Shown: positions 41,114-48,976 of the stretch, piece by piece
How the letters are laid out: the number at the start of each line of letters is the position of its first letter
Numbering within the stretch: the stretch's first letter is position 1
Origin: Citrobacter youngae
Lineage (GTDB): Bacteria > Pseudomonadota > Gammaproteobacteria > Enterobacterales > Enterobacteriaceae
Length of the DNA: 64,000 bases
Reading direction: 5' to 3'
Assembly (NCBI RefSeq): GCF_003818115.1
Contig: NZ_RPOI01000014.1
Location: 62,001 to 126,000 of the forward strand
Notes under the pieces: model-generated
Databases searched by the model: none
Told to the model about the DNA's origin: nothing
What the model saw: only the letters and a program-made list of their open reading frames with translations
Position numbers and translations under genes: made by a program

Positions 41114-41413
41114 TCACACGAGTTCTTTGAGCTGCTCCTGCATATAGGTCGAAAAATACTCTGGATTCTTGATAAGGATACGGTTACCGGAGGCGACTTT
41201 TTCTGCCCATCCGGCTACTTTTTTCGTGAACTCAGGATTCCATCCCTCCTGCTCACCCCGTGCCATTACAACTTCCGGACTCGCTGGCACACCTAAGTCA
41301 TGCAAATACTTTAGGATTCCCTTAGCGGTACTTTCATCCATTGAATGGGGTACTGACGCCGAAGTGTTCATACCACCAATAAAATCCAATGCTTTCTCAA
41401 TTGCTGTTGGCAT
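41114..41413 (-). CDS. YoaC-like DUF1889 protein
   Basis: A 99-residue protein resembling E. coli YoaC along its length: MPTAIEKALDFIGGM start, GILKYLHDLGVPAS middle and the C-terminal KNPEYFSTYMQEQLKEL. Start ATG at 41413 has AAGGA 7 nt upstream. Small, soluble, mixed-charge; no known activity. E. coli yoaC lies elsewhere in the chromosome, so this is either a relocated or an extra copy. It sits alone between ileX and the dha regulon. About 190 bp (40925-41113) and 137 bp (41414-41550) on its two sides show no further gene. Confidence 0.85.
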   Translation of the reverse strand: MPTAIEKALDFIGGMNTSASVPHSMDESTAKGILKYLHDLGVPASPEVVMARGEQEGWNPEFTKKVAGWAEKVASGNRILIKNPEYFSTYMQEQLKELV

Positions 41414-41550
41414 GCTCTTATCCTTAAAATTAACCACGTGAGAGACACATTTATACTATGTACCCAACTCCGCCGGGATATCAAAGAGAACGTTGCCTTT
41501 ATTTGATTTACCCCGCAGCTAAACGCTTGCGGCGGCTGTTTTCTGCACGA

Positions 41551-43362
41551 TTAATTCGCCATTCCGGCCAAAACCAGCCCGGTCGCCACCGCATTACGCG
41601 GCCCTTCGGTACCACGAATGTTGCCCTGTCCGGCGACAACCCCGTAATGTGCCAGCGCGTCGGTAATCATCTGTGGGATTTCGAAATCCAACGAGGAACC
41701 GCCCACCAGCACCACGAAAGAGATATCGCGAATGGATCCGCCGGGAGACACCTGGCGCAATGCACGCAGGCAGTTGGTCACAAAAACCTTCTCTTTGGCC
41801 TGACGTCGCACCAGACGAATTTTTTCCAGCGAAGTCTGGTTATCTACCGGGATCAGCTCGCCACCTTTCAGATACACCACTTTGGCGAATACTGATGGGC
41901 TGAGCGGTTCGCGGAAAAACTCCACCGCACCGTTCTCATGACGAATACTGAACAGGCTCTCTACTTTCGCCAACGGGTATTTTTTTATTTCCTCGGCCAG
42001 AAACGGATCGCTCAGACCCAGCTCCGTCTGAATCAACAGGCTGACCATATTACCCGCACCGGCCAGATGTACCGCCTTTACTGTCCCTTCGCTATTGATG
42101 ATGGCTGCATCAGTGGAACCTGCGCCTAAATCGAGGATCGCCAGCGGTGCAGCACATCCAGGCGTCGTTAACGCACCTGTCACGGCCATATTGGCCTCTA
42201 CCCCTCCTACTTCAACGGAGGTGTTTAATCGCGCGCTCAACTCGCTGGCAATAGCCTGCATTTGTAAACGATCGGATTTCACCATCGCCGCAATGCCGAC
42301 AGCATTTTCCATCGAACACTCCCCGGCGATGCCGCCCTGCACCTTGCGCGGAATAAACGTATCAACCGCCAACAGATCCTGAATATGCACCGCGTTCATA
42401 TCATGCCCAGTCAGCGAGGCCATCACCTTTCGCACTCGCTCCAGCATGCCGCCTGCGTGCGTACCAGCTTCCCCACCAATATCGCGCACGGGCGCGCAGG
42501 CGTTCATCGCCTGCATAATGGCCTGCGCACCTTGCGCTACGTCGGCTTCACCGCCGCGCTTTTCACCACGGATAAAGATCTTACCCGCCGGGATCACTCT
42601 TGATTGCACATCGCCCTGCGGGGTTTTTAGCACCACGGCGGAGCGGTTACCAATCAGCGCTCTGGCAATAGGGACGATGGTTTGTGTTTCCTCCGGCGTC
42701 AGGGCAAAGAAGGTAGCGATACCGTAAGGATTCGACAGCACCCGCACCACCTGTCCCGGGGCCGCCACTTCCACCGCCGCCAGCACGCCTTCCGGCACCT
42801 TCTCCAGCAGGGTGACTTCATCAACCACCGGCATTGGCCGACGCAGGCGATTATTCACCAACACGCCATCATCTTTTTTCAGGATGGCCGCCACCACGTT
42901 GATTCCGCGATCCAGTGCCTCATTAATGAGCCAAACTGCCTCGAGAAAATCCATTGCCTCACCCACCAATGGGATCCAGCCCTGAGCAAATCGATCCTCA
43001 CTCAATGCCGCCAGCTTCTGCACAGCAATGGTGGTTCCCATTCCCACGCCAACGCCGCCGGGCGTTTGTGGGTTATGCCCTATCATCGTTGATTCGGTAA
43101 TGATGGTTTCCGTGATGGTTTCCATCGCCACATCGCCAATCACCGGTGCGGCTTCATTGATACAGATTTTTGCCACATCTTTAAGCGACCATGGCGTTTT
43201 TTCCAGCGCCTGCTGCAGGGAAGCGACCACCCCGGCAATATTGTCCCGCGTTCCTTTCATGCCCGTGGTCGCGACAATCCCGCTGGCGATAAACCGGTCA
43301 TGCTGCGCCAACGCCACTTCCGTGGTGGCGTTGCCGATATCAATCCCTGCGATTAACGGCAT
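41551..43362 (-). CDS. dhaF: glycerol dehydratase reactivase large subunit DhaF
   Basis: A 603-residue Hsp70/actin-fold ATPase that exchanges damaged cobalamin in inactivated glycerol dehydratase for intact adenosylcobalamin. The N-terminal phosphate loop AGIDIGNATTEVAL and the second loop LDLGAGSTDAAI are visible. It pairs with DhaG, encoded in the opposite operon. The ATG at 43362 (MPLIAGIDIGN) is used rather than a longer frame. Last gene of dhaBCEF, 10 bp after dhaE. Confidence 0.96.
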   Translation of the reverse strand: MPLIAGIDIGNATTEVALAQHDRFIASGIVATTGMKGTRDNIAGVVASLQQALEKTPWSLKDVAKICINEAAPVIGDVAMETITETIITESTMIGHNPQTPGGVGVGMGTTIAVQKLAALSEDRFAQGWIPLVGEAMDFLEAVWLINEALDRGINVVAAILKKDDGVLVNNRLRRPMPVVDEVTLLEKVPEGVLAAVEVAAPGQVVRVLSNPYGIATFFALTPEETQTIVPIARALIGNRSAVVLKTPQGDVQSRVIPAGKIFIRGEKRGGEADVAQGAQAIMQAMNACAPVRDIGGEAGTHAGGMLERVRKVMASLTGHDMNAVHIQDLLAVDTFIPRKVQGGIAGECSMENAVGIAAMVKSDRLQMQAIASELSARLNTSVEVGGVEANMAVTGALTTPGCAAPLAILDLGAGSTDAAIINSEGTVKAVHLAGAGNMVSLLIQTELGLSDPFLAEEIKKYPLAKVESLFSIRHENGAVEFFREPLSPSVFAKVVYLKGGELIPVDNQTSLEKIRLVRRQAKEKVFVTNCLRALRQVSPGGSIRDISFVVLVGGSSLDFEIPQMITDALAHYGVVAGQGNIRGTEGPRNAVATGLVLAGMAN

Positions 43363-43372
43363 ATTCCCTCCG

Positions 43373-43801
43373 TCACTGGCTGCCTTTACGCAGCTTGTTT
43401 CTCTGCTGATACACCTCTGCCGACTCACGCACAAATCCGGCGTTCACCGTCGCGTGCCAGGTATGTTCCAGCTCATCAGCGATCGCCTGTAGCTCCGCGA
43501 ATGAAGAGCGAAACGGACGTAGCGCGTTGTAGATTTCCAGAATGCGGGTATCCGGGATGACAATCAGTTCGGCCGCGCGGCGGAAGTTGCGCGCCACGGC
43601 GTGACGTTGCATCTGTTCGGCAATCTGCGCCTGATACTCCAGCGTTTGCTGAGAAATACGCACATCCTGCGGCCCTACATGTCCCGCCAGCACATTCTCA
43701 AGGGTGATATCGGTTAGCGGTTTCCCGGTGGGGGTCAGGATTTTCTCCGGGCAGCGGGTAGCTAAAGGATAATCCTGCGCGGTCATGATGTTGTCGTTCA
43801 T
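43373..43801 (-). CDS. dhaE: glycerol dehydratase small (gamma) subunit DhaE
   Basis: A 142-residue subunit of the adenosylcobalamin-dependent glycerol dehydratase. Conserved blocks QDYPLATRCPE, TPTGKPLTDITLE and the C-terminal NKLRKGS are present. Two starts compete: the ATG at 43807 overlaps the dhaC stop as ATGA but abuts the AAGGGA; the ATG at 43801 has 6-nt spacing and yields the length known in C. freundii, so it is chosen. Confidence 0.94.
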   Translation of the reverse strand: MNDNIMTAQDYPLATRCPEKILTPTGKPLTDITLENVLAGHVGPQDVRISQQTLEYQAQIAEQMQRHAVARNFRRAAELIVIPDTRILEIYNALRPFRSSFAELQAIADELEHTWHATVNAGFVRESAEVYQQRNKLRKGSQ

Positions 43802-43803
43802 TG

Positions 43804-44388
43804 TCATTCCCTTACTAATGCAATATGCAGCGTGACAGGCGCAGCATCCTGCACCACATGCTTGGTTTCTTTAATGTGAAACAGCGCGGCTTTGGCCATA
43901 AATTTGGGGCGCACCATCTGGTCATTGACCACCGGAACCGGCGAGGGCGACTCTTTGCGTGCATAGCGCGCAGCGTTCTTTCCAATCTGGCGATAGGTTT
44001 CCAGCGTCAGCAACGGGGCCTGAGAGAAGAGTTCAAGGTTACTCAGGGGCAGTAAATCACGCTGATGAATCACCGTGGTCCCTTTCGACTGGATGCCAAT
44101 CCCGATGCCGGAGCCACTGAGGTTCGCCGCATCCCACGCCATAAAAGAGACATCAGAGGTGCGCAGAATTCTCACCACTCGCGCATGCAGCCCCTCTTCT
44201 TCAATCCCTGCCACCAGCTCTTTCAGAATCGCGTTGTGCGGCATATCAATCAGGGTTTTATGCTGGTGCTTGCCAAAGGCCGGCCCGACGCCAATCACCA
44301 CTTCATCAGCGCGATCGTCTGCTTTTGCCGCCTCGCCTTCACTGACCTGCAAGGTAAAAACGGGCTTACGTTCAGTTGTGCATTCCAC
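43804..44388 (-). CDS. dhaC: glycerol dehydratase medium (beta) subunit DhaC
   Basis: A 194-residue subunit contacting the cobalamin face of the large subunit. Nearly the whole central region ([22 protein letters not shown] and the [20 protein letters not shown] block) matches the Klebsiella DhaB2 protein. The start is GTG at 44388 with an upstream AAGG; the nearby ATG is in another frame. It lies 11 bp after dhaB. Confidence 0.96.
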   Translation of the reverse strand: MECTTERKPVFTLQVSEGEAAKADDRADEVVIGVGPAFGKHQHKTLIDMPHNAILKELVAGIEEEGLHARVVRILRTSDVSFMAWDAANLSGSGIGIGIQSKGTTVIHQRDLLPLSNLELFSQAPLLTLETYRQIGKNAARYARKESPSPVPVVNDQMVRPKFMAKAALFHIKETKHVVQDAAPVTLHIALVRE

Positions 44389-44399
44389 GGTGTACCGCC

Positions 44400-46067
44400 T
44401 TATTCAATCGAGCTGGGCTGAACCACGCCCGCAATATTTTTAATTTCTGCCCAGCGTTCGGCACTGATGCGATAGCCGGTGCCGGGTCCCTGATAATCAT
44501 TGATGTCGTTGACGGCGCTGACGACGTCGAACTGACGATCCAGAATGGCCGATGTTTGCAGGTAATCACCGGTCACGCGCTGTCTCAACATATTGAGAAT
44601 ATTGCTGGCGATATCTTCAAATCCGCTACCGCTTAGCGCCCCGACGATATCCAGCCCGGTAATGTTGCGCTTCATCATCTCTTCCACTGCCGCCAGATCT
44701 TCCACCACATTGCGCGCAGGCATGTCTTTGCTGCCGTGAGCGTAGGTGGCAGCCTCCACTTCCTCATCACTGATAGTCGGCAGGCCCAGTCCGCGGAATA
44801 CCGCCTGGATAGCCCGCGCCGCCTTGTTACGGATAGCGATGGTTTCTTCTTCGGTTACCGGGCGCAGGCCGCCGTCAACCATCAGGTCACGTTGCAGTAT
44901 GTTGTAATCATCGAAGTCTTCAGCATCGAAGTTAGAACCGGCAAACATGTTGTCGTAATTGGGGACGGCGCTATAGCCAGAGAAGATAAAGTCGGTGCCG
45001 GGCAGCATCTGCATCAGGGTGCGGGCGGTACGGCGAATATCGGAGTGTGAGAAGGTCTGGTCATTAGCCGAGGCCACTTCAAGGTCGAGCATCGACGCAA
45101 TCAGGTTTTCCGCCAGTACCGCGCGGATCCCCGACGGCACTGCGCCCGTCATGCCGATACAGCTAACCGCGCCGTTTTGCAGCCCCTGTACACCCGCGCC
45201 TTTGGTGATAAAAATGCAGCGCGACTCCAGGTACAGCATCGATTTACTTTCGGAATAGCCCATCAAGGCTTCCGAACCGGTACCGGAGGTATAGCGCATC
45301 TTCAGGCCGCGGGACGCATAGGCCGAGGCGAGAAACGCTTTTGACCATGGCGTATCGTCGCCGTCAGTGAATACCGATTCCGTTCCGTAGACCGACACCG
45401 TTTCGGCGTAGCTGGTTAACCCACGCATTCCCAGCTCCAGCTCAGTAGCCTCTTCAACAGAACATTGTGTCAGTACGCCAGGGCGACCACACTGAGAACC
45501 GACCAACAGCGCAAGGGCGTTAAACGGCGCATAGCGGGCAATCCCGACCGTCGTTTCCTGCTCGGAAAAACCACGAATCCCCGCTTCAGCGGCATCGGCG
45601 GCAATCTGCACCGGATTATCTTTCAGGTTGGTCACGTGGCACTGGTTAGAGGGGGTGCGTCGGGCGCGCATTTTTTGCAGCGCCATCATCATCTCTACCA
45701 CGTTCATTTTCGCCATCACCTCCACCGCTTTCGCCGGGGTAATAGCGGTGGTAATGGCAATGATCTCTTCGCGACTGACGTGGATATCCACCAGCATTCT
45801 GGCGATCTCCAGTGCGTCGAGCTGCATGGCACGCTCGGTTTCAGCCACGTTTATCGCGTAGTCGGCAATAAAGCGGTCAATCATGTCGAACTCGGCGCGG
45901 CGCTTGCCGTCCAGTTCAACGATACGACCCTTTTCCACCTTCACAGAAGAGGCTGGATCGTAGGGACTTTCCATGGCGATCAGACCTTCTTCCGGCCATT
46001 CGCCAATAAGCCCATCCTGATTTACAGGGCGCTTCGCAAGAACTTCGAATCGTTTTGATCTTCTCAT
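44400..46067 (-). CDS. dhaB: glycerol dehydratase large (alpha) subunit DhaB
   Basis: A 555-residue catalytic TIM-barrel subunit that dehydrates glycerol to 3-hydroxypropionaldehyde by a radical mechanism with adenosylcobalamin. Length and sequence ([19 protein letters not shown] start) match the Klebsiella/C. freundii enzymes. The leader shows only a weak ribosome site (GAG) before the ATG. First gene of dhaBCEF, reading away from the shared control region at 46068-46460. Confidence 0.98.
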   Translation of the reverse strand: MRRSKRFEVLAKRPVNQDGLIGEWPEEGLIAMESPYDPASSVKVEKGRIVELDGKRRAEFDMIDRFIADYAINVAETERAMQLDALEIARMLVDIHVSREEIIAITTAITPAKAVEVMAKMNVVEMMMALQKMRARRTPSNQCHVTNLKDNPVQIAADAAEAGIRGFSEQETTVGIARYAPFNALALLVGSQCGRPGVLTQCSVEEATELELGMRGLTSYAETVSVYGTESVFTDGDDTPWSKAFLASAYASRGLKMRYTSGTGSEALMGYSESKSMLYLESRCIFITKGAGVQGLQNGAVSCIGMTGAVPSGIRAVLAENLIASMLDLEVASANDQTFSHSDIRRTARTLMQMLPGTDFIFSGYSAVPNYDNMFAGSNFDAEDFDDYNILQRDLMVDGGLRPVTEEETIAIRNKAARAIQAVFRGLGLPTISDEEVEAATYAHGSKDMPARNVVEDLAAVEEMMKRNITGLDIVGALSGSGFEDIASNILNMLRQRVTGDYLQTSAILDRQFDVVSAVNDINDYQGPGTGYRISAERWAEIKNIAGVVQPSSIE

Positions 46068-46201
46068 AGTTTATAGACTCAAAAGATAAAGAATAGGGAC
46101 GCCAGGCTGTATCGCTGGTGCTCTATCCCCCCAGCAATCGCCTTTATCAGCAATAGCCGAACTTTAAATGAGCAGGCCGATAAAAAAATAAAATTAATTA
46201 C

Positions 46202-46216
46202 GTTCCAATTTGATAC
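46202..46216. promoter_or_regulatory. candidate DhaR site 1a (degenerate)
   Basis: GTTCCAATTTGATAC fits the palindromic consensus GTTYN-N5-GRAAC with one mismatch and starts exactly 31 bp before site 1b, the spacing seen at the other two dha control regions. Confidence 0.55.
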
Positions 46217-46232
46217 ATATTTAAATGTCAGC

Positions 46233-46247
46233 GTTTCATATTGAAAC
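46233..46247. promoter_or_regulatory. candidate DhaR site 1b
   Basis: GTTTCATATTGAAAC, a full GTTTC/GAAAC palindrome around a 5-bp AT core; its 3' neighbour CGGT is also shared with site 2b. Confidence 0.65.
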
Positions 46248-46460
46248 GGTCAACAGGAATATCCATGAAGAATTGTGACGCGCTTAAATGATCATTATCA
46301 ACAAATGCCGAACGCAGGGAATTAAATTAATATTTTAGAAAAATCCACACTATTGACTTAATAACGCGTCGCGAGAAAATACAGAAAACCCAATGAGAAA
46401 AAATAGCTGTAGCGCGATATTTTTTGCGACCTCAGCCCTACAACCTTGTCAGGAGATACT

Positions 46461-46889
46461 GTGAATAAGAGCCAACAAATCGCCACCATTACGCTGGCGG
46501 CCGCAAAGAAAATGGCGACTGCCGTCGAGGCAAAAGCGATTGAAATCAACGTTCCGGTGGTCTTTTCCGTGGTCGACCACGGCGGAAACACGCTACTGAT
46601 GCAGCGCATGGACGAGGCGTTTGTCACCAGTTGTGATATTTCTCTCAATAAAGCCTGGACCGCCTGCTGTCTGCGGCAGGGCACCCATGAAATTACCGAT
46701 GCAGTACAACCAGGTGCTTCTCTATATGGTTTACAGCTAACCAACCAACAGCGAATCGTTATTTTTGGTGGCGGTTTACCTGTTGTATTTGACGGTCAAT
46801 TAATTGGTGCCGTCGGCGTTAGCGGCGGTACTGTGGAACAAGATAGATTATTGGCTGAGACCGCATTGAATTGTTTCTCTGAACTATAA
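46461..46889 (+). CDS. orfY: GlcG/HbpS-family protein OrfY
   Basis: A 142-residue member of the GlcG/HbpS (DUF336) family, which also forms the C-terminal domain of PduO cobalamin adenosyltransferases. Conserved segments PVVFSVVDHGGN, and GGLPVVFDGQLIGAVGVSGGTVEQD are present. Start is GTG at 46461, 5 nt after AGGAG; the TTG at 46446 lacks a site. First gene of orfY-dhaT-dhaG-orfW. It may act in cobalamin or haem handling; the precise role in the dha regulon is not established. Confidence 0.9.
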   Translation: MNKSQQIATITLAAAKKMATAVEAKAIEINVPVVFSVVDHGGNTLLMQRMDEAFVTSCDISLNKAWTACCLRQGTHEITDAVQPGASLYGLQLTNQQRIVIFGGGLPVVFDGQLIGAVGVSGGTVEQDRLLAETALNCFSEL

Positions 46890-46911
46890 TTTAAATCTAA
46901 GAAGGTATATT

Positions 46912-48075
46912 ATGAGCTATCGTATGTTTGATTACCTTGTGCCGAATGTTAACTTTTTTGGCCCAAATGCTATTTCCGTTGTCGGCGAACGTTGCAAACT
47001 ATTAGGCGGTAAAAAAGCGCTGCTGGTCACCGATAAAGGTCTGCGGGCGATAAAAGACGGTGCGGTAGATAAAACGCTGGCACATCTGCGTGAAGCCGGG
47101 ATTGAGGTGGTCGTATTTGACGGCGTAGAGCCGAACCCTAAAGATACCAACGTGCGCGACGGTCTGGAGGTCTTTCGTAAAGAGCAGTGCGATATCATCG
47201 TTACTGTCGGCGGCGGTAGCCCGCATGACTGCGGTAAAGGTATCGGTATCGCAGCCACGCACGAAGGCGATCTCTACAGCTATGCCGGGATTGAAACCCT
47301 GACCAACCCGCTGCCGCCGATTGTCGCGGTGAATACCACTGCCGGTACGGCCAGCGAAGTCACCCGCCACTGCGTGCTGACCAATACCAAAACCAAAGTG
47401 AAATTCGTGATCGTCAGCTGGCGTAACCTGCCGTCGGTTTCCATTAATGACCCGCTGCTGATGCTCGGTAAACCCGCCCCGCTGACCGCCGCCACCGGGA
47501 TGGACGCCCTGACCCACGCCGTGGAAGCCTATATTTCCAAAGATGCCAACCCGGTCACCGATGCCGCCGCTATCCAGGCGATCCGCCTGATCGCGCGTAA
47601 TTTACGTCAGGCCGTAGCGCTGGGCAGCAACCTGAAAGCCCGTGAAAATATGGCCTATGCTTCGCTGCTGGCAGGTATGGCCTTCAACAACGCCAATCTC
47701 GGCTACGTTCACGCGATGGCGCATCAGCTTGGCGGTCTGTACGACATGCCGCACGGCGTGGCGAATGCCGTACTGCTGCCGCACGTGGCGCGCTATAACC
47801 TGATCGCTAACCCGGAAAAATTTGCCGATATCGCTGAGTTTATGGGCGAAAACACTGACGGACTTTCCACCATGGATGCCGCCGAACTGGCCATTCACGC
47901 CATTGCTCGTCTCTCTGCTGACATCGGCATTCCGCAGCATCTGCGCGATCTGGGTGTCAAAGAAGCCGATTTCCCGTACATGGCGGAAATGGCGCTGAAG
48001 GACGGCAACGCCTTCTCTAACCCGCGCAAAGGGAACGAGAAAGAAATTGCCGAGATCTTCCGTCAGGCATTCTGA
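46912..48075 (+). CDS. dhaT: 1,3-propanediol dehydrogenase DhaT
   Basis: A 387-residue iron-dependent (type III) alcohol dehydrogenase that reduces 3-hydroxypropionaldehyde with NADH, disposing of reducing power in glycerol fermentation. The iron ligands Asp198, His202, His267 and His281 and the NAD-binding GGGSPHDCGK loop (residues 100-109) are in place. Length equals the C. freundii enzyme. Confidence 0.98.
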   Translation: MSYRMFDYLVPNVNFFGPNAISVVGERCKLLGGKKALLVTDKGLRAIKDGAVDKTLAHLREAGIEVVVFDGVEPNPKDTNVRDGLEVFRKEQCDIIVTVGGGSPHDCGKGIGIAATHEGDLYSYAGIETLTNPLPPIVAVNTTAGTASEVTRHCVLTNTKTKVKFVIVSWRNLPSVSINDPLLMLGKPAPLTAATGMDALTHAVEAYISKDANPVTDAAAIQAIRLIARNLRQAVALGSNLKARENMAYASLLAGMAFNNANLGYVHAMAHQLGGLYDMPHGVANAVLLPHVARYNLIANPEKFADIAEFMGENTDGLSTMDAAELAIHAIARLSADIGIPQHLRDLGVKEADFPYMAEMALKDGNAFSNPRKGNEKEIAEIFRQAF

Positions 48076-48091
48076 TAGTACAGGGGGCGCA

Positions 48092-48445
48092 ATGTCACTT
48101 TCATCACCGGGCGTACATCTGTTTTATCACCCACGCTGGCAGGATACCCGCGCGCTTGATGAACTGTGCTGGGGACTGGAAGAGCAAGGCGTCCCATGCC
48201 GGACGGTCTGTTGCGACGAGAATGACTGTGCGCTGGCGTTGAGCAAACTTGCGGCCAAAAGCTCCGCGCTGCGTGTCGGTCTTGGTCTTAACGCCACGGG
48301 TGATATTGCTTTAACCCACGCCCAGTTGCCCGAGGATCGGGCGCTGATCCGTGGTCATATCGCCACCGGAATGGCGCAGATCCGCACGCTTGGCGCCAAT
48401 GCCGGTCAACTGGTCAAAGTGCTTCCTTTCAGCGAGATAACATAA
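48092..48445 (+). CDS. dhaG: glycerol dehydratase reactivase small subunit DhaG
   Basis: A 117-residue protein with the fold of the dehydratase beta subunit, which it displaces during reactivation together with DhaF. Blocks ELCWGLEEQGVPC, LRVGLGLNATGDIALTHAQLP and the C-terminal RTLGANAGQLVKVLP are conserved. The ATG at 48092 is used; the in-frame ATG at 48047 lies inside dhaT. The stop codon directly abuts the orfW ATG. Confidence 0.95.
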   Translation: MSLSSPGVHLFYHPRWQDTRALDELCWGLEEQGVPCRTVCCDENDCALALSKLAAKSSALRVGLGLNATGDIALTHAQLPEDRALIRGHIATGMAQIRTLGANAGQLVKVLPFSEIT

Positions 48446-48976
48446 ATGTACCGTATCTATACCCGCACTGGTGATAAGGGCACAACCGCGCTGTTTGGCG
48501 GCAGCCGTATCGACAAAGACGATATCCGCGTGAATGCCTATGGCACCGTGGACGAACTGATTTCCCAGCTTGGCGTCTGCTACGCCAGCACGCGACTGGC
48601 AGAGCTTCGCCAGGATTTACATACCATCCAGAAGACGCTGTTTGTGCTCGGCGCGGAACTTGCCAGCGATGAGAAGGGTCTTGCTCGCTTAACGCAGACG
48701 ATTAGTCCCGAGGATATTCAGGCGTTGGAGCAGCTTATTGATCGCAATATGACGCAAAGCGGTCCGCTAAAAGAGTTTGTTATTCCGGGGAAAAACCTCG
48801 CATCGGCACAGCTACACGTTGCGCGCACGCTGGCGCGTCGGCTGGAGCGACTCCTCATCGCCATGGACAGAACGTTGACGCTGCGTGATGAGCTTAAGCG
48901 TTACATCAATCGTCTGTCAGATGCGCTGTTTTCGATGGCGAGAATTGAAGAAACTACTCCAGATGTTTGCGCTTAA
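48446..48976 (+). CDS. orfW: PduO-type ATP:cob(I)alamin adenosyltransferase OrfW
   Basis: A 176-residue enzyme that makes the adenosylcobalamin required by DhaBCE. The N-terminal P-loop-like motif YTRTGDKGTTALFGG and the R-rich active-site helix (ARTLARRLERLLIAMD, LKRYINRLSDALFSMAR) are typical of PduO-type transferases. It lacks the GlcG-like C-terminal domain, which here is the separate OrfY. Its last 23 bp overlap the 3' end of dhaR on the other strand. Confidence 0.95.
   Translation: MYRIYTRTGDKGTTALFGGSRIDKDDIRVNAYGTVDELISQLGVCYASTRLAELRQDLHTIQKTLFVLGAELASDEKGLARLTQTISPEDIQALEQLIDRNMTQSGPLKEFVIPGKNLASAQLHVARTLARRLERLLIAMDRTLTLRDELKRYINRLSDALFSMARIEETTPDVCA

Larger units (their letters stand above)
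46068..46460. promoter_or_regulatory. divergent control region of dhaBCEF and orfY-dhaT
   Basis: A 393-bp AT-rich gap between the two divergent dha operons. It holds the paired 15-bp palindromes at 46202 and 46233, listed separately. I found no convincing sigma-54 -24/-12 element on either strand; a TTGACT (46353-46358) on the plus strand could be a -35, but no good -10 follows it. Confidence 0.7.

Noticed and set aside
46068-46140. Sigma-54 promoter for dhaB
   Set aside because: TGGC near 46109 on the minus strand resembles a -24 element, but the -12 position reads CT instead of GC, so the invariant spacing rule fails.
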